Of a stretch of 9,861 nt of DNA, positions 1-6,161 are shown piece by piece. Under the pieces are notes generated by a model that searched no databases, was not told the origin of the DNA, and was given only the letters and a program-made list of their open reading frames with translations. The translations under genes were made by a program, and so were the position numbers. The DNA comes from Clostridia bacterium (lineage in GTDB: Bacteria; Bacillota; Clostridia; Christensenellales; Borkfalkiaceae). The DNA is taken from NCBI GenBank assembly GCA_021205485.1, contig JAJPXK010000017.1, positions 295 to 10,155 on the forward strand, read 5' to 3'. Each line of letters starts with the position of its first letter. The stretch's first letter is position 1.

Positions 1-146
1 AAATTATAATGATCTGCAAGGTTGCGGGCTATAAACGGCGTGAAGTCGCCGAAATGCTGAATATGCCTATAGGCACAGTCACATGGAAAAACAACGAGGC
101 ATTGAAAAAGCTGAAAAATGAACTTGAAAAGGAGAGCAGACAATGA
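1..146 (+). CDS. ECF-type RNA polymerase sigma factor, C-terminal end (5' truncated by window edge)
   Basis: The reading frame opens at base 3 and gives 47 residues before a TGA at 144-146. It reads IIMICKVAGYKRREVAEMLN followed by a turn and MPIGTVTWKNNEALKKLK. This is the region 4 helix-turn-helix of a sigma-70 family protein: a 'G-Y-x-x-x-E-V-A-E-x-L' first helix, a 'G-T-V' recognition-helix start and a basic 'ALKKLKNEL' tail, as in ECF (group 4) sigma factors, where this part contacts the -35 element. The stop overlaps the next start as ATGA (143-146), which suggests translational coupling to the membrane protein downstream, the usual arrangement for a sigma factor and its anti-sigma factor. 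Regions 2 and 3 lie outside the window, so the ECF subgroup cannot be read. A LuxR-like or other helix-turn-helix regulator is a less likely alternative. Confidence 0.82.
   Translation, partial: IIMICKVAGYKRREVAEMLNMPIGTVTWKNNEALKKLKNELEKESRQ
129..134 (+). promoter_or_regulatory. Ribosome binding site of the membrane protein, inside the sigma factor gene
   Basis: AAGGAG lies 8 nt before the ATG at 143 and within the last codons of the sigma factor gene. It fixes the start of the downstream gene and supports expression from one mRNA. Confidence 0.8.
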
Positions 147-1240
147 AAGATATTAAAAAATTACTTTCCGAACAGGCGAAAGACATTCTGCCCGACGAAA
201 AAGTCAAGGAAAGCATAAAATCTGAAATTTTTGCAGATTGCGGGCAAAAGGCGTACGCGGGCGGCGGAACGGAAGTTAAAAAGAGCAAAAACGGCCTTTA
301 CGCCGTTATCGCGGCGTTTATTGCCGTAGTCATAATCCTCTGCGTGTCTCTGCCTGTTATATTCAAAAACGCGGGAACGCCCGGCTTGCCTGTAGACACA
401 ATATCCGCCGCGGACGACTTTTACGCATACGGGGCGGCTTCGGCCGGCTCTATCCTGTCGCGGGAAACTTCAGGCCAGACAGAGACGTCGTCATCTGTTA
501 AAGCGACGGCGGCGAAGACTGCCGCAAAGACCGCGGCCGATGCAGACGAACAGCAGGCGATAGACCTTGTAAACGAGTATATCTATTATATAGAAGAACT
601 GTTAGGCGAAAGCTCGGTAACCTACTCCACCGCCTCCGCTTCATCCGACAGCGGCTACCAATACTCAATGGAGATACAATACAAATATCTTCTCGGCGAA
701 ACGGTATCTTACACAATGTATTTTAACGAAACGCAGACAGATTCAAAGACCGACGGAGACGAAACAGAAACATCGTACGATATCGAAGGCATTCTTGTCG
801 TAAACGATATCTCTTACCCCGTAGAGGGAGGCAGAAGCAGCGAGAGCGAGACGGGCGAGACAGAAAACAAAATCTGGTTTAAAGCGTATACGGGCGATAA
901 TTCCTTCATTCTTATAAAGCAAGAGTACGAGGAAGAGACGGACGACGGCGAGTACGAAGTTGAAAAGACGACGGAAATATACACATACGAAAACGGCATC
1001 TGTGTGGAAAGCATAATAGCCGAAACGGAAAGCGAAGACAGCGAAACCGAACTTGAGCTTGAAATTACCAGAGACAATGTAAAAAACACTTTAGAGTGCA
1101 AGTTTTCGGCAAAAAACGGCGAGACGGTTATAGAAGTCGAAGCGAAAATAAACGGCACAAAATACTCATTCAAAATTTACGTTGAAGACGGTTATTACAC
1201 CTATGTTTTTGACGACGGCGAATACAAATCAAACCGCTGA
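143..1240 (+). CDS. Single-pass membrane protein, putative anti-sigma factor with an extracytoplasmic sensor-like domain
   Basis: 365 residues. The layout is a cytoplasmic N-terminus (1-48), one membrane segment (about 51-74, GLYAVIAAFIAVVIILCVSL and on), then a large extracytoplasmic part. That part has an Ala/Lys/Thr-rich linker (about 118-135) and a Glu/Asp/Thr-rich domain (about 136-360) with alternating hydrophobic residues suggesting beta strands. Position immediately after an ECF sigma factor gene, ATGA overlap, N-in/C-out topology and a short basic-acidic cytoplasmic head all fit an anti-sigma factor. This function is inferred from context. The head has no HxxxCxxC zinc anti-sigma motif (only C33). 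The region from FYAYGAASAG (93-102) to the end is clearly homologous to the lipoprotein at 1377-2342. Shared landmarks are AASAG, an N-E-T after paired tyrosines or Y-F, IEGIL, SYPxEG and YENG. The start is set by the good AAGGAG. I do not recognise a named family. Confidence 0.8.
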   Translation: MKDIKKLLSEQAKDILPDEKVKESIKSEIFADCGQKAYAGGGTEVKKSKNGLYAVIAAFIAVVIILCVSLPVIFKNAGTPGLPVDTISAADDFYAYGAASAGSILSRETSGQTETSSSVKATAAKTAAKTAADADEQQAIDLVNEYIYYIEELLGESSVTYSTASASSDSGYQYSMEIQYKYLLGETVSYTMYFNETQTDSKTDGDETETSYDIEGILVVNDISYPVEGGRSSESETGETENKIWFKAYTGDNSFILIKQEYEEETDDGEYEVEKTTEIYTYENGICVESIIAETESEDSETELELEITRDNVKNTLECKFSAKNGETVIEVEAKINGTKYSFKIYVEDGYYTYVFDDGEYKSNR

Positions 1241-1245
1241 AACTT

Positions 1246-1284
1246 ATAACGGCGACGGGCTGAAATGTCCGCCGCCGTTATTTT
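1246..1284 (+). terminator. Rho-independent terminator after the membrane protein gene
   Basis: ATAACGGCGACGGGC (1246-1260) and GTCCGCCGCCGTTAT (1267-1281) form a 15-position stem with one A-C mismatch and one G-U pair. The loop is TGAAAT, and the stem is followed by a T run (1281-1284) and then A/T-rich sequence. It begins 5 nt after the TGA of the membrane protein gene. It separates that transcript from the lipoprotein gene, perhaps only partly because the T run is short. Confidence 0.8.
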
Positions 1285-1362
1285 AAAAAAATTTTCCTAT
1301 AATTTTTAAATTTTACCAACAAAAGGGCTTTTACGATTGTTTTATAAGTACAAATAAACGAC
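1285..1362 (+). promoter_or_regulatory. AT-rich leader region expected to hold the lipoprotein promoter
   Basis: This stretch between the terminator and the lipoprotein ribosome binding site is very AT-rich. It contains two -10-like hexamers, TATAAT (1298-1303) and TATAAG (1343-1348). Neither has a convincing TTGACA-like -35 at 16-18 nt, and no clear ECF -35/-10 pair was found. A promoter is expected here because of the upstream terminator, but the exact site is not resolved. Confidence 0.3.
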
Positions 1363-1368
1363 AAGGAG
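1363..1368 (+). promoter_or_regulatory. Ribosome binding site of the lipoprotein gene
   Basis: AAGGAG sits 8 nt before the ATG at 1377, the same spacing as for the membrane protein gene. It supports the chosen start and strong translation. Confidence 0.8.
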
Positions 1369-1376
1369 AAATCAAA

Positions 1377-2342
1377 ATGAAAAAAATTCTTACTACCCTT
1401 TCTATCGCCGCTATAATGGCATTAGGAATAGGCGGACTTGCCGCTTGTTCATCGAACAATTCTAACAACTTTGCAAACTTTGAATCGGATACAGAGGTAT
1501 TCGGATTCTCGGCGGCGTCTGCGGGAATGATAATTTCCGCCATGAACGAAACCGAAACAGCGGGCGAGGCGACGGCGAGCCTTTCCAAGGCGGCTGTTTC
1601 AACGGCGACAACGGTTACCGACGAAGAGACAATCAATACCCTGAACAGCTATATGACTCTGGTAGAAAACCTTTTAGGTTCAGGCGGATACACATTCGAT
1701 TCCGAAACGTCTGACAACGAGAATTATGAAGTAAAACTTACCATATCCTGCGGCGGCTTAACTGGCGAAAACACGGAATACGTAATGTATTACAACGAAA
1801 CTCTTTTAAACACAAAGACCGACTACGACGAAGGCGAGACAGAAACAGAAGAAATTTACAAAATCGAAGGAATACTTGTTTTAGGAGAAGCAAGCTATCC
1901 CTTAGAGGGAATTAAAGAGACCTCTACCGAAAGCAGCCTGTTTAAGACTGAGACCGAAACAGAACATCAGCTTACCGTAACCTTAAGCGAAACCTCTTAT
2001 ATGAAGGTTGAACAGGAAATAAGCGAGGAAGACGGCGAAAGCGAACAGGAATACAAATATTCCATATATGAAAACGGCGTACGTACAGAGAGCTGCTCGT
2101 TCGAGTATGAACAGGAAAAGGACGAGACGGAAATAGAGATGACGTATACAAGCGGCGGCGTAACTCAGGTATTCTGTTTTGAAAAAGAGACCGAACTCGG
2201 CAAAGAAGTTATCAAGATAAAAGTAGGAAGCAACTCCTCTTCCGCCACCTACACCGTAAGCATAGAGACAGACGCAAACGGCAACAGCTACTATGTTTAC
2301 ACCCTTAAAAACGGCAACTCTTACAACAAGTACAGAGGCTGA
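1377..2342 (+). CDS. Secreted lipoprotein, paralogue of the upstream membrane protein's extracytoplasmic domain
   Basis: 321 residues. The N-terminus is a textbook type II signal peptide: MKK, a hydrophobic core (about 4-20) and the lipobox LAAC (21-24), so C24 should be lipidated and the protein held on the outer face of the membrane. The mature part starts with a Ser/Asn-rich tether (25-35). It then has the AASAG motif (46-50), a helix-like stretch (about 82-101) and an acidic Glu/Thr-rich, beta-strand-like region to the end. It aligns across its full mature length with residues 93-360 of the protein encoded just upstream. Shared anchors include Y-N-E-T (139-142), IEGIL (163-167), SYPLEG (173-178) and YENG (231-234). 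Function is unknown. The homology suggests that both proteins bind the same kind of ligand, or each other, at the cell surface, with the lipoprotein acting as co-sensor, decoy or effector of the sigma-factor system. That role is inference. The gene has its own strong ribosome binding site and follows a terminator. Confidence 0.85.
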   Translation: MKKILTTLSIAAIMALGIGGLAACSSNNSNNFANFESDTEVFGFSAASAGMIISAMNETETAGEATASLSKAAVSTATTVTDEETINTLNSYMTLVENLLGSGGYTFDSETSDNENYEVKLTISCGGLTGENTEYVMYYNETLLNTKTDYDEGETETEEIYKIEGILVLGEASYPLEGIKETSTESSLFKTETETEHQLTVTLSETSYMKVEQEISEEDGESEQEYKYSIYENGVRTESCSFEYEQEKDETEIEMTYTSGGVTQVFCFEKETELGKEVIKIKVGSNSSSATYTVSIETDANGNSYYVYTLKNGNSYNKYRG

Positions 2343-2361
2343 TTTTATCACCAGACAACAT

Positions 2362-2390
2362 AAAAATACCGTGGCGGCCACGGTATTTTT
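2362..2390. terminator. Bidirectional rho-independent terminator between convergent genes
   Basis: A perfect inverted repeat, AAAAATACCGTGG (2362-2374) and CCACGGTATTTTT (2378-2390), has a 3-nt loop CGG. The T run follows the GC stem on the plus strand, and the A run at 2362-2366 gives the same U tract on the minus strand. It can therefore end both the lipoprotein transcript (stop at 2342) and the uvrB-uvrA-DUF1848 transcript (stop at 2391, directly at the hairpin edge). Confidence 0.9.
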
Positions 2391-3317
2391 TTATTTATGT
2401 TTATTCTCAATCAAAAAACTTTTTTGCGCGCCCTGCGTTACGGTGTCTGCAGGCTTGATTTCGCCAAGCAGCAACGGGGAATCGGGGTTATGGAATTTAT
2501 AATTTTCATACGCCTTATGAGGATTCTTATTTGCGTAACAGTACTTACAGCCGTTTAAGCAGGTATCGTAAGCGCCTATATCGCGGCTTTCTATGCAGTG
2601 ACACCCCTGCCGCAGACCGTTGTGCTTTATATTTTTAAATGCGACGCCGTTTGCATCGCCTAACATCTCAAGAGTCATACAGCCCGAAGGGTGAATATTA
2701 TAGCGGCTGTAATCGCCGTTTGTACCGCAAGTCTGCAAATGAATGCCGTATTTTGCCGCAATACTGCCTAACCCCTTTGCAAGTTCTTCTTTATCCTCTT
2801 CCGTCATAGCGATAAGTTCTGGCATATTGTATTCCAGTTTTTTATACATTTCTACAAAACTGAAAATACAGCGGTCTATGTAAGGGCTTAACTCCCCCGC
2901 CATTCTCTCAAAAGTCTGCAAATGGAACTGAATAGTATATTTTTGCGTAAGCAGCACAGGGTCGTATCTCCACGCGATACGGTTTTTTCCTACCATTTCG
3001 CTGAGCTTTTTAAGCGTTTGTATACTTTCTTCTATAGAAGGAACGCCCGGTTCTACGTCTTTGCCGTACGCCGTTATGGTGTAATGAAAATAAGTGTTAA
3101 ATTTATCGGTTATTTCGTTAAGGCGCGACAAAATAGACGTGTAATTTTTTGAGCAGAAGACCACGCAGTCCACTTTATCGGGAGTTAACTCGTACCTGTT
3201 TACCTTGTTTGGAAAGAGCGGGTTGCGCGTTAATACATAGCCCTCTGAAAAGCGCTTTAAAAGCCAGTCGGTATAGTATTGCACGGTATCTGTACGCCCG
3301 CCCGTATTTATTATCAT
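2391..3317 (-). CDS. DUF1848 family protein with C-terminal radical-SAM-like cysteine cluster
   Basis: 308 residues. The N-terminal MIINTGGRTDTVQYYTDWLL with its RTD motif, the 'NPLFPNKVNRYELTP' stretch and 'VDCVVFCSKNYTSIL' match my memory of the DUF1848 (PF08902) family, whose usual length is about 300. The C-terminal part carries C253-X3-C257-X2-C260 followed by YAN. This is the spacing that binds the [4Fe-4S] cluster in radical SAM enzymes, although here it is near the C-terminus. C239 and C241 lie just upstream. The protein looks soluble and cytoplasmic. The biochemical role is unknown, and radical SAM chemistry is a family-level suggestion only. It is the third gene of the uvrB-uvrA operon, 20 nt after the uvrA stop, with an AAGGT ribosome binding site 9 nt before its ATG. 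It may take part in repair or may only be cotranscribed. Confidence 0.85.
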   Translation of the reverse strand: MIINTGGRTDTVQYYTDWLLKRFSEGYVLTRNPLFPNKVNRYELTPDKVDCVVFCSKNYTSILSRLNEITDKFNTYFHYTITAYGKDVEPGVPSIEESIQTLKKLSEMVGKNRIAWRYDPVLLTQKYTIQFHLQTFERMAGELSPYIDRCIFSFVEMYKKLEYNMPELIAMTEEDKEELAKGLGSIAAKYGIHLQTCGTNGDYSRYNIHPSGCMTLEMLGDANGVAFKNIKHNGLRQGCHCIESRDIGAYDTCLNGCKYCYANKNPHKAYENYKFHNPDSPLLLGEIKPADTVTQGAQKSFLIENKHK

Positions 3318-3337
3318 ATTGCTGTTACCTTGTACTT

Positions 3338-6157
3338 TTAATTATTTAAAATCTTTTTAAGAAATTCGCCCGTGCTGCTGGCGGGATTTTCAGCCACGTC
3401 TTCAGGCGAACCCGTCGCTATCACCATACCGCCCTTGTCGCCTCCGTCGGGGCCTAAATCTATTATCCAGTCGGCTGTCTTTATAACGTCAAGATTATGT
3501 TCAATAACCAAGACGGTATTGCCGCCTTCGCGAAGCCTTGAAAGTATTTTAATAAGCTTATCCACGTCGTAGCTGTGAAGGCCCGTGGTAGGCTCGTCTA
3601 AAATATAGAACGTCTTGCCCGTGCTTCGTTTGGAAAGTTCGGTGGCAAGCTTAACCCTCTGCGCCTCGCCGCCCGAAAGGGTGGTAGCGCTTTGTCCTAA
3701 CTTTATATAGCCGAGCCCTACGTCTACCAATGTAGAAAGCTTGTTGTAAATAGAAGTTATAGGTTTAAAGAACTCAGCCGCATCCTCTACCGTCATATCC
3801 AGGACGTCCGCGATGGATTTTCCCTTGTATTTAACCTCTAACGTCTCCCTGTTGTAGCGTTTGCCGCCGCAGACCTCGCAGGGAACGTAAATATCGGGCA
3901 AAAAGTGCATTTCTATCTTTAAAATGCCGTCGCCCTCGCAGTGTTCGCATCTGCCGCCCTTTACGTTGAAAGAAAATCTTCCGCTTTTATAGCCCCTCTC
4001 CTTTGCGTCAGAAGTCGCCGCAAACAAATCGCGTATCATTGTGAATACGCCCGTATAGGTCGCGGGGTTGCTCCTCGGCGTTCTGCCTATAGGCTGCTGG
4101 TCTATGGCAATAACCTTATCAAAATATTCAAGCCCTTCGATTTTATCGAATTTTCCTAAAACCTGCCTCGCCCCGTTTAAGTTGTTTGCAAGGTAAGGGT
4201 AAATTATTTCGTTTACAAGGCTGGACTTGCCCGAACCTGAAACGCCCGTGACGCAGGTAAACAATCCCGCGGGGATTTCCACGTCTATATTTTTAAGATT
4301 GTTCTGCCTGCAGCCCTTAACTTTTAAGAACCTTCCGTCGGGCCGAGACCTCATCGCGGGAACTTCTATCTTTCTTCTGCCCGCAAGGAAATCGCCCGTA
4401 ATAGACTTAGGCTCAGCCATAATGTCTTCTACGCTGCCGCAGGCTACCACTTCGCCGCCGTGAACGCCCGCCATAGGCCCGATATCGACTATATAATCGG
4501 CCGCCCGCATTGTATCCTCGTCGTGTTCTACTACTATTAAAGTGTTGCCTATATCCCTTAAGCCCTGCAAAGATTTCAATAATTTTTCGTTGTCGCGCTG
4601 GTGCAAACCGATAGAGGGCTCGTCTAAAATATACAGCACTCCCGTTAAGGCGCTGCCTATCTGCGTTGCGAGGCGTATACGCTGGCTTTCGCCGCCCGAA
4701 AGGGTCGCCGCCCCGCGGGAAAGGGTAAGATACCCTAATCCTACATTTTTTAAAAATGATATACGGCTGTTTATCTCTTTAATTATGCTGTCGGCGATCA
4801 TATGGTCTGTCTGGCTGAAGAAGGAAAAATCTGTAAATTCAGACAAATTGTCAACCGACATATCGCAGACTTCTACGATATTTTTGCCGCCTATAGTTAC
4901 CGCCAGGGCCTCTTTTTTAAGCCTTTTGCCGTGGCACACAGGGCAATCGGTTGTACGCATGTAGCGTTCTATATCATATTTAACCCCTTCGGATTGAGTA
5001 TTGTTATACCGCCTTTGCAGATGGTTTACAAAGCCTTCCCACGCCGTTTTGTAGGTGCCTTTGTAGTGGTAGGCGTTGTAGTCCAAGTCTATCTCTTCGC
5101 CGCCGTTGCCGTACATAAGCAAATCATAAACTCCTTCCGGCAAGTCCTTTACGGGAACATCCATAGAAAAGTTGTAAGCTTTTGCGAGCGATTCTATATA
5201 CATCTGCGTAACCTGAGGGGGGTCAAGCATCCAGCCCGTAGCTCTTATAGCCCCTTCGCGCAGTGTTTTATTTTTATCCTGGCATATCAGATCGGGGTCT
5301 ACCACCTGTTTAAAACCTAAGCCCGAACATTCGGGGCAGGCGCCCCAGGGGGTGTTGAACGAAAACAGGCGGGGCTCTATCTCCTCTATAGATATTCCGC
5401 AGTCGGGGCAGGCGTAGTTTGTGGAGTACAACTCCTCCTTGCCGTCGCTGTCTATTATAACAATGCCGTTTGCAAGTTTTAAGGCGCTTTCCAGGCTGTC
5501 GGTAAGGCGTTTATTGAGCCCTTCCTTTATTACCAGTCTGTCCACTATTACAGAGATGTTGTGCCTTATATTTTTTTCAAGCTTAATCTCGTCCTGCAAG
5601 TCGTATACGCTGCCGTCTATCTTCACCCTGCCGAAGCCGCTTTTTTTGTAGGAAGCGAGCTCCTTTACAAACTCGCCCTTTTTGCCCCTCGCCACGGGGG
5701 CCTCTACCATAATTTTGCTGCCCGCGGGCATGGCGAGAACTCTGTCGGCGATTTCGTCTACCGACTGTTTTCTTATCTCCCTTCCGCATTTAGGGCAATG
5801 CGGAACGCCTACCCTCGCGAACAGCAGACGGAAATAATCGTAAATTTCAGTAACCGTGCCTACGGTAGAACGGGGATTGTGCGAAGTAGTCTTCTGGTCT
5901 ATGGAGATTGCTGGCGAAAGCCCCTCAATAAGCTCTACGTCAGGCTTTTCCATCTGCCCTAAAAACTGGCGGGCGTATGATGAAAGGCTCTCTATATACC
6001 GCCTCTGCCCTTCGGCGAATATTGTGTCGAAAGCGAGCGTAGATTTGCCGCTGCCCGACAGCCCCGTAAACACGGTAAGAGTGTTGCGGGGAATGTGTAC
6101 GTCTATATTTTTTAAATTATTCTCTTTAGCGCCTTTTACGTAAATTTCTTCTATCAT
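3338..6157 (-). CDS. uvrA: UvrABC excinuclease subunit A (damage-recognition ATPase)
   Basis: 939 residues, full length for UvrA. UvrA dimers scan DNA for bulky lesions and load UvrB in nucleotide excision repair. It has two ABC ATPase halves. The first has Walker A GLSGSGKST (32-40), signature LSGGES (486-491) and Walker B ILDEPS (510-515). The second has Walker A GVSGSGKS (638-645), signature LSGGEA (827-832) and Walker B ILDEPT (852-857). Zinc-binding cysteine sets are C250/C253/C274/C277 and C737/C740/C760/C763, the latter being the C-terminal DNA-binding zinc finger. An extra CPVC lies at 405-408. No key residue is missing and no frameshift is seen. The start begins 4 nt after the uvrB stop. 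Its own ribosome binding site is weak, so translation is probably coupled to uvrB. uvrC, the nuclease, is not in this window. Confidence 0.98.
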   Translation of the reverse strand: MIEEIYVKGAKENNLKNIDVHIPRNTLTVFTGLSGSGKSTLAFDTIFAEGQRRYIESLSSYARQFLGQMEKPDVELIEGLSPAISIDQKTTSHNPRSTVGTVTEIYDYFRLLFARVGVPHCPKCGREIRKQSVDEIADRVLAMPAGSKIMVEAPVARGKKGEFVKELASYKKSGFGRVKIDGSVYDLQDEIKLEKNIRHNISVIVDRLVIKEGLNKRLTDSLESALKLANGIVIIDSDGKEELYSTNYACPDCGISIEEIEPRLFSFNTPWGACPECSGLGFKQVVDPDLICQDKNKTLREGAIRATGWMLDPPQVTQMYIESLAKAYNFSMDVPVKDLPEGVYDLLMYGNGGEEIDLDYNAYHYKGTYKTAWEGFVNHLQRRYNNTQSEGVKYDIERYMRTTDCPVCHGKRLKKEALAVTIGGKNIVEVCDMSVDNLSEFTDFSFFSQTDHMIADSIIKEINSRISFLKNVGLGYLTLSRGAATLSGGESQRIRLATQIGSALTGVLYILDEPSIGLHQRDNEKLLKSLQGLRDIGNTLIVVEHDEDTMRAADYIVDIGPMAGVHGGEVVACGSVEDIMAEPKSITGDFLAGRRKIEVPAMRSRPDGRFLKVKGCRQNNLKNIDVEIPAGLFTCVTGVSGSGKSSLVNEIIYPYLANNLNGARQVLGKFDKIEGLEYFDKVIAIDQQPIGRTPRSNPATYTGVFTMIRDLFAATSDAKERGYKSGRFSFNVKGGRCEHCEGDGILKIEMHFLPDIYVPCEVCGGKRYNRETLEVKYKGKSIADVLDMTVEDAAEFFKPITSIYNKLSTLVDVGLGYIKLGQSATTLSGGEAQRVKLATELSKRSTGKTFYILDEPTTGLHSYDVDKLIKILSRLREGGNTVLVIEHNLDVIKTADWIIDLGPDGGDKGGMVIATGSPEDVAENPASSTGEFLKKILNN

Positions 6158-6161
6158 ATTT

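Noticed and set aside
490..545. Ala/Lys/Thr repeats in the membrane protein that could be a tandem repeat
   Set aside because: These are only two short KTAA units inside a low-complexity linker after the membrane segment. They look like a flexible spacer rather than a repeat domain.
1311..1348. Possible ECF promoter before the lipoprotein (CCAAC at 1316-1320 and CGAT at 1334-1337)
   Set aside because: The spacer is only 13 nt, shorter than usual for ECF promoters, and the -10 does not read CGTC or CGTA. It is too weak to annotate.
1983..2381. Minus-strand open frame (132 codons) opposite the lipoprotein gene
   Set aside because: It is a shadow of the Glu/Thr-rich lipoprotein frame. It starts inside that gene and runs through the terminator hairpin.
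4802..5320. Long open frame on the plus strand opposite uvrA (172 codons)
   Set aside because: It lies wholly antisense to well-conserved uvrA codons, has no ribosome binding site or recognisable protein features, and reflects the codon bias of uvrA.
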